From Paraburkholderia caledonica NBRC 102488 (GTDB lineage: Bacteria; Pseudomonadota; Gammaproteobacteria; Burkholderiales; Burkholderiaceae): a stretch of 64,000 nucleotides of DNA. The stretch's first letter is position 1. Each line of letters opens with the position of its first letter. The DNA lies in assembly GCF_000685095.1 (NCBI RefSeq), contig NZ_BAYE01000002.1, positions 372,001-436,000 on the forward strand. The letters are read 5' to 3'. Positions 56,001 to 64,000 of this stretch are shown one piece after another. The notes below the pieces were generated by a model that ran no database searches, was not told the DNA's origin, and was given only the letters and a program-made list of their open reading frames with translations. Both the position numbers and the translations under genes were made by a program.

Positions 56001-56252
56001 ACTCGACGAGCTCATGTAAATCATGTTGTCGGCGCCGTTGACCTGCTGCTCGATCGGCGCGGCCACATTGTTGGCGACCACGTCGGCGCTGGCGCCTGGA
56101 TACGTTGCGGAGATCGTGATCTGCGGCGGCGTGATGTCCGGATACTGCGCGATCGGCAAATTAAACATCGCTACGGCGCCGCCAAGCGTGATGACAATCG
56201 ATATCACCGACGCAAAGATCGGACGGTCGATGCAGAAATGGGAGAGATTCAT
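53019..56252 (-). CDS. RND multidrug efflux transporter (HAE1/AcrB family)
   Basis: The 1077-residue protein shows the HAE1 layout. It begins MNLSHFCIDRPIFASVISIV, contains LPIAQYPDITPPQI, the central transmembrane proton-relay motif GIVVDDAIVVIENVERNM and GYLLGAVIMPDAASLDRT, and ends in a long hydrophilic tail of about 45 residues rich in Pro/Gly/Ser. HAE1 pumps extrude hydrophobic drugs and solvents. The upstream extension to 56342 is not typical and was rejected. It sits between the adaptor and outer-membrane factor genes. Confidence 0.93.
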   Translation of the reverse strand: MNLSHFCIDRPIFASVISIVITLGGAVAMFNLPIAQYPDITPPQITISATYPGASADVVANNVAAPIEQQVNGADNMIYMSSSSSSTGNLTVNAYFQIGTNPELAQVDVQNRVNLALPQLPQSVQAQGIQVQKKSSAFMMVIAIYSPTDRYDATYIANYANIYVLDALKRIPGANQSAIFGTPDYAMRIWLKPDRMAQLGITAGDVQKAVANQNQQFAVGRLGQSPTGAPVEQSFAVTTTGRLNEPSDFDNIIIRAANGDAAIVRLKDIGYAALGQKDYSIRSRYQGKPATVMAVYQQPGANALDVSKQVRATLAEMKKTFPEGLEYSIAMDTTEFTRASISDVVHTFFEALVLVVIVVFAFLQSLRATLIPVLAVPVSIVGTFMGMLALGFSINMLTLFGMVLAIGIVVDDAIVVIENVERNMSVHKLSPKDAAKRAMDEVSGPVIAIVLVLCAVFVPVAFLGGITGQLYKQFAITIAISVVFSGLVALTLSPALAALLLKPGHHEKRGFFKWFDRNFERMTNSYTRAVKLVIKRFVVGLLLFAGMIALAVVMMRSVPTSFLPPEDQGYLLGAVIMPDAASLDRTGDVSQHVTDYFMKQEAVGSVTIVDGYSLLDSQNKNNASTFFIGFKSFDERYKWSNIRTQNARAVLIGAYENLSKVKEGIILPVNPPSIPGLGTTGGTEMWIQSKGDGTIAQLADVVNNFLEKAKKRPELARVTSTFNASSQQLLANVDRDKSETLGVPVEEVYSAMQTMFGSLYVSQFNRSSRLWQVILQAEPAYRLTPQDLNQLYVRSKNNSMVPLKAVVTSQYVTGPDLITRFNNFPAVKITANGAPGYSSGQVIQALEEVAGEVTTSDYGIGWSGEAYEAKQSGGTSSLVFVFGLIMVFLILAAQYEKWSLPVGVLMAVPFALFGALLAIVLRGLENDVYFQIGLTMLVALAAKNAILIFEFAVLNRETGSSVYDSAVTAATERLRPIVMTSLAFILGCVPLAIATGASANSRHSIGTGVIGGMLGATVIAVFFIPMFFYVLETMSEKSSSKQTPDPSGGAAGDGPPPAVHPGPGAPTTKPSAPHEAD

Positions 56253-56265
56253 TTCGCTGGCCCGC

Positions 56266-57507
56266 TCACTTCGAAGCCATCGTTTTGGATGGACCGGCCT
56301 TCGAACCGTTGCTGTCATCTGCCGGCGCGTCGTTTGCCGCACCCGGTGTGGGCGAAGCGACGATCTTCAACGGCGTATCGGCCACCACGCGGATCGCACC
56401 ATCGACCACGACGCGCTCGCCAGGTTTCAGTCCTTGCGTAATGAACCAGTCGTCGCCGTGCCATTCGCCGGCTTCCACCACCCGCTGATGCGCCTTCGAG
56501 TTGTCGTCGAGGACCCACACGAAGTGACTCTTGGAGCCCTGCAAGACCGCGCGCTGCGGCACGAGAATCGCGTTCGGGCGCGTTGCGCCGGATACGCGCG
56601 CGCGCACGAACTGGCCGGGGCGCAGACTGCCCTTGGTGTTGGCAAACGACGCGCGGACAAGGAACGTACCCGTTTCCGTGCTGAACGCCGGATTGGTAAA
56701 GTTGATATGGCCCTGGACGGGGAACTCGCTGCCGTCGGCCAGCAAGACCGTCACGATGAAGTCGTCATTCACCGGAAATCGCAGACGCCCCTTGGCAATC
56801 TCGTCGCGGTATCTGAGCAACTCGTTCTCGGAGATGCTGAAGTTCACCCACATCGGATCAAGCTGATATACATACGTCAGCAAGCCGCCGGGTCCGGCCG
56901 TCACGTAGCTGCCGTCCTGCTGTCTCGCGAAGCTCGACAAACCGTTGAGCGGCGATTTGATCGTCGTGTAGCCGAGGTTCAGCTCTGCCGTCTGCACCTG
57001 CCCCTGGGCGGCGATCACGGCAGCTTCCGCGCTCTTTTCGTTGCCGGTCGCGTCGTCCAGATCCTTCTTGCTCAACGCGTTCTGCGCAGCAAGGGGTATC
57101 ACACGGGCAAGGTTGGCCTTCGTCACATAGAGCCTCGCCTGCTGCTGCGCAAGTTGGCCCTTCGCGGTCTGCAGCGCCGCTTCGAACGGCTTGGGATCCA
57201 TCAGGAAGAGCGTCTGCCCTGTATGCACCAGTTGCCCTTCCGTATACACACGCTTGTCGAGAAAACCGTCGACGCGCGCGCGAATCTCAACTTCGCGCGA
57301 ACTCTGCGTTTGCGCAGTGAACTCGAAGTCGACTGGCGTATCGTGCGGCTCGACCTTCATCACGGTGACTTCAGCCGCTCCAGCCTGCGGCGGCGGAGCC
57401 GGCTTGTGGCATGCCACGCAGAGCGTCAGTGTGGTGAAGACCAGCACTCGCCGCAGATCGCGCACTGTCCACCGTTGAAGGAAAGCATCAAGCGTTGCGT
57501 GTCTCAT
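56266..57507 (-). CDS. RND periplasmic adaptor (membrane fusion protein)
   Basis: The 413-residue adaptor has a lipoprotein-like signal (VFTTLTLCVAC). The family segments EIRARVDGFLDKRVYTEGQLV (lipoyl), an alpha-hairpin (about 95-165) and beta-barrel segments follow, such as VNFSISENELLRYRDEI. It links the RND pump to the outer-membrane channel. It is first in the operon; the transporter gene follows 13 bp later. No regulator gene is adjacent. Confidence 0.92.
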   Translation of the reverse strand: MRHATLDAFLQRWTVRDLRRVLVFTTLTLCVACHKPAPPPQAGAAEVTVMKVEPHDTPVDFEFTAQTQSSREVEIRARVDGFLDKRVYTEGQLVHTGQTLFLMDPKPFEAALQTAKGQLAQQQARLYVTKANLARVIPLAAQNALSKKDLDDATGNEKSAEAAVIAAQGQVQTAELNLGYTTIKSPLNGLSSFARQQDGSYVTAGPGGLLTYVYQLDPMWVNFSISENELLRYRDEIAKGRLRFPVNDDFIVTVLLADGSEFPVQGHINFTNPAFSTETGTFLVRASFANTKGSLRPGQFVRARVSGATRPNAILVPQRAVLQGSKSHFVWVLDDNSKAHQRVVEAGEWHGDDWFITQGLKPGERVVVDGAIRVVADTPLKIVASPTPGAANDAPADDSNGSKAGPSKTMASK

Positions 57508-57524
57508 CGGATCACCCGTCGCAG

Positions 57525-57840
57525 CTACATGGCGGTGCAAGCACCGAACAGCACCAGGGCGTCTTCACGGTTCACGAGCGTCACGCCTATCGTGCCGTCC
57601 ACCCTGTCAAGCACGATCGTCGAGGCGACGACCGCGCCAACCGCCGCGCCCTTTCCCGCATCGCCCGCAATCGCACCAATGGCAGCACCACCCGCTGCCC
57701 CACGTGCTGCGCCCCTCACCCGCTCACCTAGGGCGGCGCGCCCGGTTGCGTTGAAGCCTGCTGCGCGAGCGCGACCGGGTCGACACCCGTGGTCTGCTTT
57801 GCCCACGTTTGACATCGCAAGCCCGAGGGAGACTCGCATC
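57525..57840 (-). pseudogene. Frameshifted glycine-zipper protein gene
   Basis: Two frames are needed. One reads QTWAKQTTGVDPVALAQQAST before a stop, the pre-zipper part of this family. The other carries the glycine zipper GAARGAAGGAAIGAIAGDAG then KGAAVGAVV. The rest of the second frame (DRVDGTIGVTLVNRE) is not family-like. The gene probably encoded a small outer-membrane-associated glycine-zipper protein and is now broken by a frameshift near 57720. Confidence 0.6.
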
Positions 57841-57938
57841 AGAGGTTGCACGGTGAAACGTCTCCTCAACAATCCGGATCCGGCACCGACTCACGCCAAT
57901 CCGACGCTGACGTGAGAAGGCGTCGTGAAGTCACGGAC

Positions 57939-58511
57939 TCATGGTTTGATCCTGGTGATCTTCTGGCCTTGCACGCCCATTCCCGCCATCAGGCCCTCCT
58001 GGCCAAAGATGAACGCGTAGACATCGGATTGCAACGTGGTCGTCGTCATAGACTTCGCCTTACCTTCGTCCATGACAACGACACTCGGCCCCATACCGAC
58101 GGACCACCCGTCGCTGCTGTTCAGATAGTTGAGCGCTGCCGGCGTCATCAGGAAAAACGCCTGATGGAAGGTCTGTGCCCCAGCCTGCAGGCCGTATGAC
58201 AATGCCGTGGCGTTGTAATAGCCAAGCACCTTGCCGTCCGGGCCGAACATCACGCCGTCCCCACCCTGCGCTCCGACGAGAAAGCCCGCCTTCACGATCT
58301 CCGGAAACACGAGGACAGCAGTGGCCTTGGTCGCCAGTTCCCCCGCCTTTGGCGTTGTCGCAACCAGCGTCCGATACGCATCACGTGCTTTCTGTTCCAG
58401 CTCAGGACGCGATGACCCGGACGACGTGGAGCTGGATGGGCCCATGCTCGAACAGGCGACTGCCGCGAGCAGGACTGGAATCATTGCCATCAGGCGGACA
58501 AACTTGAACAT
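57939..58511 (-). CDS. SYLF/Ysc84-domain lipoprotein
   Basis: The 190-residue protein has a lipoprotein signal (LAAVACSSMG), a Ser-rich linker and a SYLF domain: AVLVFPEIVKAGFLVGAQGGDGVMF, YYNATALSYGLQAGAQ, FLMTPAALNYL and a C-terminal strand. SYLF domains bind phosphoinositides in eukaryotes; bacterial members are envelope lipoproteins of unknown role. It lies alone between the glycine-zipper remnant and the receiver gene. Confidence 0.9.
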   Translation of the reverse strand: MFKFVRLMAMIPVLLAAVACSSMGPSSSTSSGSSRPELEQKARDAYRTLVATTPKAGELATKATAVLVFPEIVKAGFLVGAQGGDGVMFGPDGKVLGYYNATALSYGLQAGAQTFHQAFFLMTPAALNYLNSSDGWSVGMGPSVVVMDEGKAKSMTTTTLQSDVYAFIFGQEGLMAGMGVQGQKITRIKP

Positions 58512-58664
58512 GATAGGACGCTCCATTCAAAAGGAGTCACTGCGTTATCGAGTCCCCTGAGCGGCGTGCGCCGCGCTTCAGGTATCCTCAGTATGGGTAG
58601 GGGAACTGATCGAGACAATAGAACTTTGGGGTAATAGCGGGTTGTTGCGCTTTGTGCGCGGGTG

Positions 58665-59051
58665 TCACGACGACTCTCCGCCTTCAAGGGCAGCGCGCAC
58701 CGTCCGCACGAACAGCTCATCGTTGAAGGGCTTGCGGAGATAGGCCACAGCACCACCTGCAAACGCCTGCTCGCACACGCTGACGTCGTCGTGGGCTGTG
58801 ATGAAAATGACAGGCAAGCCGCTCCCGGACAGGCGCCGCTGGACCTCGAGCCCACTAAGCCCAGGCATTTGCACATCGAGAATGACACAGTCAGGGCGAT
58901 ATGACGGCACGGACGCCATCATGTCGAGGAACCCATCGCCGCTTGCGAACGTGTCGGCGGCGATCCCGATTGAGCGCAGAAGTCTCTTGATCGCTCGGCT
59001 CACCGATTCATCATCATCAACGACGACAACGAATGGTTTGAGTTTTTCCAT
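58665..59051 (-). CDS. Stand-alone receiver-domain protein
   Basis: The 128-residue CheY-like protein is complete: acidic pair VVVDDDES, phospho-acceptor VILDVQMPGLSG, FITAHDD, and Lys in AYLRKPFNDEL. There is no output domain. It lies 160 bp downstream of the FixJ-like gene and may act as an intermediate or sink for the FixL-like kinase. Confidence 0.88.
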   Translation of the reverse strand: MEKLKPFVVVVDDDESVSRAIKRLLRSIGIAADTFASGDGFLDMMASVPSYRPDCVILDVQMPGLSGLEVQRRLSGSGLPVIFITAHDDVSVCEQAFAGGAVAYLRKPFNDELFVRTVRAALEGGESS

Positions 59052-59211
59052 TGCACCTAGTCCGGTGTCCGGGATGCATGGTAACTGCACTCCCCGAACC
59101 ATAGACTACGAGCCTGGAGGACAAGCCGATAGTGGACCTTGGTGCAATGCGGATGTCCCAACATCCGCAACGTGTGCGAGCGGCCGGCCGTTCGGGCCGG
59201 CTTGCAGCCGC

Positions 59212-59847
59212 CTAGCGCTGCGCGCGCGATTGCGCGACGCCAGAAAGACCAATTTTGTCGGCGATACGAATGAGCTGGGCGAGCGAGGTGGCTTCCATCT
59301 TGGCCATTACGCGTTTGCGATGAGCCTTGATCGTCTGTTCAACCGTCCCCAGTTCACTAGCCACCTGCTTGTTCAGAAGACCGGTCACGACCAGTGCCAT
59401 CACTTCGCGCTCGCGTGGAGTCAGGCGCTCGACGCGAGCGCGCAGCGCGTCGAGTTCACGCCGGATCGTGCGCGCTTGCACTGCACGCTCGAGCGCCTGC
59501 GCAATCGCCCCCAGCAGGTCAGTATCGGACACGGGTTTCGACAGAAAATCGGTGGCCCCGGCTTTCATCGCGCCCACGCCCATCGCGATGTCGCCGTGTC
59601 CCGTGATAAAAATTATTGGCAGCGCGGTATCGAGTTCGCGCGCCAGTTCCAGCCCGCTCACCTCCGGCAACTGGATATCCAGCACGAGGCATGCGGGGCA
59701 CGCATCGACCGGCATCCTGTCGAGAAACGCGCGTGCCGAACCGAATGTTTCCACCCGATAACCCGCTGACCGAATCAAGCGCGCCAGCGCGCGGCACACG
59801 GAGTCGTCGTCGTCGACGACGAATACAAGCGAAGCGGAATCTGTCAT
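59212..59847 (-). CDS. FixJ-type response regulator
   Basis: The 211-residue protein has a receiver (CLVLDIQLPEVSG; Lys in DFLSKPVSDTDLL) and a LuxR/FixJ HTH (LTPREREVMALVVTGLLNKQVASELGTVEQTIKAHRKRVMAKM). The start overlaps the kinase stop by 4 bp. The family regulates microaerobic, metabolic or virulence genes; the target here is unknown. Confidence 0.92.
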   Translation of the reverse strand: MTDSASLVFVVDDDDSVCRALARLIRSAGYRVETFGSARAFLDRMPVDACPACLVLDIQLPEVSGLELARELDTALPIIFITGHGDIAMGVGAMKAGATDFLSKPVSDTDLLGAIAQALERAVQARTIRRELDALRARVERLTPREREVMALVVTGLLNKQVASELGTVEQTIKAHRKRVMAKMEATSLAQLIRIADKIGLSGVAQSRAQR

Positions 59848-61400
59848 GGTCTCTGTCGCGACTCATCCTGGTCCGTCGCATCCCCAACTGGCAATGCAAC
59901 AAAGAATGTCGCGCCTCGGTCGATGTTGTTTTCGGCCCAGAGTCGCCCATGGTGCATGCCGACGATGGTGCGGCTAATCGACAATCCCAAACCGAGTCCC
60001 TGGGGTTTTGACGTAAAGAATGGCTTGAATATCTTGTCCAGCTTGTCGGCAGGCAGTCCATGACCATGATCGGTGATGGCGATGCAAACCATACTCCTGC
60101 TCTCGCGCATCAGCTTCACCGAGACCACGCGATCGACGGCCGGCACATCCTTCATCGCGTCGAATGCGTTAAGGAGAAGATTGAGCATGACCTGCTGCAA
60201 CTGGACCTTGTCGCCATGCACGGGCGGGACATCGCCCTCGATGTCGAGCGCCACGCTCGTGCCACGCACGATCGCATCGCTGCGCACCAGCATGACCACG
60301 TCGCGGACAATGCCCGCGAGGTCGAGCGATACCACTTCCAGATCGCCTTTCTTGACGACCGCACGAAGGCGCCGGATCACTTCGCTTGCCCGAAAGTCAT
60401 CCTGCACAATGTCATTCAGGATCTCTCGTACCTCGGCCAGATCGATGCGGTCGGCCACGAGAAAGCGTTGCGCGGCCTGCACATTGCTGAGGATCGCGGT
60501 AAGCGGCTGGTTCAGCTCATGTGCTAACGACGACGCAAGCTGGCCCACCGTCGATATACGGGTCAGATGCGCAAGATCGCGACGGATGCGCTCCAGTTCG
60601 TGCCGCTCGGTTCTGTCAATCATGAATGCGAGCGTGACGTTTTCGTCACCGAAGTGAAACGCGTTGAGACCGATCTCCACCTGAAATTCCGTGCCGTTGT
60701 TGCGCCGCGCCGACAACTCGTGCAATGGTGTTCTGTCGTCACACTCCTGCGCGGCAAACATCCCGGCCTTATCGCGAACGTGACTACCGAAATGCAGCGC
60801 AGGCACGAGCAATTCGACAGGCTTCCCGATCAGTTCGTCGCATTCGTATCCAAACAGCCTGGCGGTTTGCGGATTGACCATCAACATCTGGCCTCGCTCG
60901 CCGAGCATCAGAATCGACATAGGCAGCAGCGCGAGCGCGTCGCGAAAGTACGAATCGCCGCTTGCTCTATCCGGAGCGCTGGCATGTGCATGGTTCAATG
61001 CCCCTGTTCGCGCGCCACTTTCATGCCGCTGGCGGCGAACTGAGCGGACGGAAGCGGCCGCATGCACTCTCTCCAGCATTGGACGCTCCGAGCGTGATGC
61101 GCTTTGAGCGGCGTCCGGCGCAAGCGGGCTTCCCTTCATCCGATGTTTGCCCAAGCGTCCTTCTCCTGACGCCCCCCCTCGCAACACCCCATCGGGCGGA
61201 CCTGCTCCTGCAGACGGTATGGAAGTCTGCGCACGGCTTGCACGAAGACGGGTCATCGCTCGCCCTACATAATCCGGCGGACCTGGCGGATTAATACTTG
61301 AAATGGCTGACGCCAATCGCCGTTGCCGGGTAAACATCATCAGGAGCCAAAGAATAATGGCAGTTTCCAGAACGATGATCGCTAGCATAACGATGCCCAT
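59844..61400 (-). CDS. FixL-like PAS sensor histidine kinase
   Basis: The 518-residue protein has one N-terminal membrane helix (MLAIIVLETAIILWLLMMF), a poorly conserved linker of about 140 residues, and a PAS domain (about 165-270, LALLPMSILMLGERGQMLMVNPQTARLFGYE). A HisKA domain with SLAHELNQPLTAILSNVQAA and an ATPase domain with GLGLGLSISRTIVGMHHG follow. The PAS and kinase parts resemble FixL/DctB-type kinases. Whether the PAS binds heme cannot be decided from sequence. It overlaps the FixJ-type gene. Confidence 0.9.
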   Translation of the reverse strand: MGIVMLAIIVLETAIILWLLMMFTRQRRLASAISSINPPGPPDYVGRAMTRLRASRAQTSIPSAGAGPPDGVLRGGASGEGRLGKHRMKGSPLAPDAAQSASRSERPMLERVHAAASVRSVRRQRHESGARTGALNHAHASAPDRASGDSYFRDALALLPMSILMLGERGQMLMVNPQTARLFGYECDELIGKPVELLVPALHFGSHVRDKAGMFAAQECDDRTPLHELSARRNNGTEFQVEIGLNAFHFGDENVTLAFMIDRTERHELERIRRDLAHLTRISTVGQLASSLAHELNQPLTAILSNVQAAQRFLVADRIDLAEVREILNDIVQDDFRASEVIRRLRAVVKKGDLEVVSLDLAGIVRDVVMLVRSDAIVRGTSVALDIEGDVPPVHGDKVQLQQVMLNLLLNAFDAMKDVPAVDRVVSVKLMRESRSMVCIAITDHGHGLPADKLDKIFKPFFTSKPQGLGLGLSISRTIVGMHHGRLWAENNIDRGATFFVALPVGDATDQDESRQRP

Positions 61401-62030
61401 TGCGGCATTCCTCTCAAGGGCTCAAGCCTGGAGATGGGCTGATGAAAATGCACGCTCACAAATTTCACGGCGGATAGCGCGGCTACGTGATGTGAAACTG
61501 TTCAGAGGACTGTTGTTCGCCTTCTCGCGGCATTTTCACGCGGTGCTCTTTTCCGGCTATCGGTGCGTCATCGTACTGCTCGGCACTGGCCATACAGTGG
61601 ATCGACCGGCACAAGACTACCTGCAGGCGTGGTCAGCCGACCAGTCAGGTAACTACTACACGCGAATGCTTATCGACCAGTAATTTATCGTAGTCGTGAT
61701 GCACGCAATTGTAAATATCGAGTTCGTGCATTTTTCACTCTTCGCAATGCGAAGAGGATGTGCGGAACGCGGAACGTCCCGGGTTAAACCGAAGGCCAAT
61801 TGTTCAGGCCGTGCAGCGCATGTAGTCTGAAACACGTGCGATTCGAACGGCAAGGCCTTGTATCGTCCCGGCGTATTTCGCGTTACTGATAAAACCTGTG
61901 TGAGTGGGAGTGGAGAATTCACTTGCGCATGGCAAACTGGGCGTCCTCTATCGCTCATTGCGAATCAAATCTGCTCTCACATGCCCGATTGCGCACAGTT
62001 GTGCACACGCACCTCCAACCTGGGACCGTC
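61401..62030. other. Intergenic region without recognisable gene
   Basis: No reading frame here looks protein-like. A perfect inverted repeat CTCTTCGC-AAT-GCGAAGAG lies at 61738-61756 next to a T run on its left, the wrong side for a plus-strand terminator. The stretch around 61640-61740 is relatively AT-rich and could hold a promoter. Confidence 0.4.
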
Positions 62031-62968
62031 ATGGCAAAGGCCTACCCAGTTGTACCTTCACTCGCGGCCTCGAACTGGGGCAAGTTCGACCATACCGTCA
62101 TGGTCTTTCAGGGATCAGGCGCTTTGGGCGCGTACCAGGCGGGCATCTATGCGGGCCTCGCCGAGGCTGGCGTCGCTCCGGACTGGATCGCGGGCGTTTC
62201 GATCGGGGCGATCAATGCCGCGCTTATCGCAGGCAATCCGCCTGAGCGTCGCGTCGCGCGATTGCGCGAGTTCCCGGGCTTTTTACACCCCGGCTAACAG
62301 CGCCGTTTACCGCGAGCGAAGATCACCTGAACACGTTAAGCCTTTATGAAATTGATCGACTTCGATCTGATCAACAGCGAAGCCGTGCGCCTTTCACTGG
62401 GCACTGTTGACGTGCGCTCTGGCAACCCGGTCTATTTCGACAACGGCAAATCCCAGGATTGAGCCCGAGCACGCGATGGCGAGTGGTGCGCTGCCGCCTG
62501 GCTTCCCGCTGTGCAGGTCGACGGCGAGTGATACCGGGGTTGGCGGCATCTCGTGCAACACGCCGCTCTGGTATGCGGTGGACGAGGACTATCGAGTGAG
62601 TGCGTTGATCCTCCAGGTTGACGTATTCAGCGGCGCGGGCGAGTCGCCCAATACACCCACAGAAGCGCAGGAACGCACAAAGGACATTCAGTACGCGAGT
62701 AAAACACGTTTCGACACAACCTGTGTCAGCGCGATCGAAGCGCTCCGCAATTCGCTGCGCTGGGTTCTTGATAAGCTGCCACCTTCGCTTCAGGCCGACC
62801 CGCATGTGCAGAAACTCAGCGCGATCAGCACGCGAGGCGCGGTCGCCCTTGGGTATCAACGCGACGTCGCAACGCTTCCCGTGCAATGCCCACTTCGCCG
62901 AATGCACCGAACCGAACGGGGACGTTCGGGCACATCTGGCGATGCAGCGGGTTCCGCACACACATTAG
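62031..62968 (+). pseudogene. Patatin-like phospholipase pseudogene
   Basis: The start MAKAYPVVPSL, the oxyanion motif FQGSGALGAYQAGIYAGL and the nucleophile elbow GVSIGAIN are present in one frame, which ends near 62297. A second piece (LKLIDFDLIN..LGTVDVRSGNPVYFDNGK) and a third (IEPEHAMASGALPPGFP, CNTPLWYAVDEDYRVSALILQVDVFS) follow in other frames. The segment between the first two pieces is missing and the catalytic DGG is changed (TGVGGIS). The gene is dead, through at least two frameshifts and a deletion. Confidence 0.85.
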
Positions 62969-63149
62969 ACCAAGGTTCAATATCGGTGTCCGCACCGGTC
63001 CCCTATTCTCTCTCTTGGGGCAGGTGCGTTTGATTGCCCTTTCAGGACTCGGTCTGCGGAAATCAGGAGCCAGGTCATTGTTACGGTAGCGGTGATCACG
63101 ACACTTCTCCTCGCTGATGACCGTTTGATGGCTATGTGAGGGCGATGTA

Positions 63150-63446
63150 ATGAACAGGCGTCTCTTATGGTTTGCGATCGCACCGGCGCTGATGTTCGCG
63201 GGTACGGCCGCTGCGCAATACCCGGTTTTGGATATGGTTGCCGGCAAACTCGTTCAAAAGTATCAGCAATCGTCGTGCGAGCAGTTATGGCAGGAGAGAG
63301 CCCAGCAAAAAGGCCGGCCCAAGCCGGAGAAGGAGCAGCAGGCCGTAGAACTGCTGCGTAACGATCCGCAGATGCGCGCCGCGTTCATCGACAAGGTGGC
63401 GGCTCCGATTGCCAGCAAGATGTTCGAGTGCGGCATGATCCCGTGA
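63150..63446 (+). CDS. Small exported hypothetical protein
   Basis: The 98-residue protein has a signal peptide (LLWFAIAPALMFAGTAAAQ). The mature part is helical with two cysteines (SSCEQLW and FECGMIP) that could form a disulfide. I do not recognise a named family. It lies 46 bp upstream of a DUF2092-type gene on the same strand and is probably its operon partner. Confidence 0.7.
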   Translation: MNRRLLWFAIAPALMFAGTAAAQYPVLDMVAGKLVQKYQQSSCEQLWQERAQQKGRPKPEKEQQAVELLRNDPQMRAAFIDKVAAPIASKMFECGMIP

Positions 63447-63492
63447 TCGTCTCCCGGTGTATCGCTTAACCGGACTACTCATCGAGGCCGCG

Positions 63493-64000
63493 ATGATCTA
63501 CGCGAAATTCTTGCGCTGCGTAACCCTCGCCGCGCTTGGCCTATCCCTGATCGCGAGCGGCCACGCCCAGCAGCCACAGAAAACACAACACACGGCTAAG
63601 GCAGCGGCCAGGCCCCCGAAGGCTGCCGCGCCGGCGTTCCAGCCAGGACTCGAACCGCGTGCGATCGACGTCCTCAAAGCGACGTGCGCCCGTCTGGCCG
63701 CCGCGCAATCGATGGCATTCACGGCAGTAGTCTCCTATGAGAGTCCGAGCCGCCTCGGTCCTCCCCTCGTCTATTCGACCAAATCGGAGGTGACGCTGCA
63801 GCGGCCGGACAAGCTCAAGGTCATCACCTTGGGCGACGGGCCGCCCTCGGAGTTCTATTACGACGGCAAGGCGATGATGGCGTTCGATCCGGCGGACAAC
63901 CTGGTCGCCGTCGCGGACGCGCCACCGACTATCGACGCCGCGCTACAGGTCGCCTACGATTCCGCCGCGATCTATTTCCCGTTTACCGATGTGATCGTCG
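63493..64000 (+). CDS. DUF2092-family exported protein (partial, 3' end beyond window)
   Basis: The first 169 codons are visible. A signal peptide (LRCVTLAALGLSLIASGHAQ) is followed by a Pro/Ala linker and a DUF2092 domain (AIDVLKATCARLAAAQSMAFTAVVSYE, VTLQRPDKLKVIT, EFYYDGKAMMAFDP). The fold resembles LolA/LolB-type lipoprotein carriers, suggesting a periplasmic binding role. The window ends inside the gene. Confidence 0.85.
   Translation, partial: MIYAKFLRCVTLAALGLSLIASGHAQQPQKTQHTAKAAARPPKAAAPAFQPGLEPRAIDVLKATCARLAAAQSMAFTAVVSYESPSRLGPPLVYSTKSEVTLQRPDKLKVITLGDGPPSEFYYDGKAMMAFDPADNLVAVADAPPTIDAALQVAYDSAAIYFPFTDVIV

Noticed and set aside
61303..61683. A 126-codon plus-strand frame upstream of the patatin remnant
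   Set aside because: It overlaps the start of the FixL-like gene on the other strand, has no family resemblance and no good ribosome-binding site.
61738..61756. Inverted repeat CTCTTCGC-AAT-GCGAAGAG as a terminator
   Set aside because: The T run lies on the wrong side for a plus-strand terminator, and the minus strand has an A run after the stem.

Overview
The window is high-GC DNA from a betaproteobacterium of the Burkholderiaceae, most like Paraburkholderia, Caballeronia or Burkholderia. The evidence is a DUF3564 protein, a bactofilin/M23 operon, an HTH-extended aspartate carbamoyltransferase, a D-tartrate dehydratase/DctA module and an island resembling the low-oxygen-activated (lxa) locus that I recall from B. 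cenocepacia. It is densely coding. I see no rRNA, tRNA, CRISPR array, intact insertion sequence or replication origin.

Layout. 0-6 kb: the tail of an EAL protein, a bactofilin/M23/membrane-protein operon, a DapA-family enzyme, an HTH-fused PyrB with a palindromic operator over its promoter, and a secreted esterase. 6-8 kb: a decay zone with an IS21 istA scrap, an oxidoreductase tail, a truncated phaB and a broken histidine kinase. 8-31.4 kb: a low-oxygen/dormancy-type island. It holds a K+ channel with a lipoprotein, a P2-type ATPase, five universal stress proteins, a CreA-like protein, a CBS-BON protein, two alcohol dehydrogenases, an Acg-type and a SagB-type nitroreductase, an HPF-like protein, oleate hydratase, flavodoxin, a PAS kinase/NarL-type pair, a pseudo-receiver, an FNR-type Fe-S regulator and a cytochrome c. 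Thirteen FNR-like boxes (TTGAY-N4-RTCAA and near variants) lie upstream of these genes. Each has a -10-like hexamer 35-36 nt from the start of the box, the geometry of class II FNR promoters. The FNR protein encoded inside the island has the matching recognition helix. Dead gene scraps are scattered through the island.

31-36 kb: DUF3564, a YoeB toxin scrap, and a LysR / tartrate dehydratase / C4-dicarboxylate transporter module. 36-44.6 kb: two hybrid histidine kinases in tandem; the second has seven near-identical 92-residue HAMP-type repeats, like fungal group III kinases. 44.6-48 kb: transposase scraps, a DUF2380 protein and a TAXI-type binding protein. 48-57.5 kb: a tightly coupled operon joining a tripartite RND efflux pump to a PqiABC lipid-transport system. 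57.5-64 kb: a frameshifted glycine-zipper gene, a SYLF lipoprotein, a FixL/FixJ-like system with an extra receiver, a patatin pseudogene, a small secreted protein and the start of a DUF2092 gene.

How it works together (inference): FNR would sense oxygen loss through an Fe-S cluster and switch on the 8-31 kb island to maintain redox balance, ion homeostasis, ribosome protection and survival. The kinase/response-regulator pair and the pseudo-receiver next to fnr probably tune this. The gene set parallels the Mycobacterium tuberculosis DosR dormancy regulon although the regulator is unrelated.
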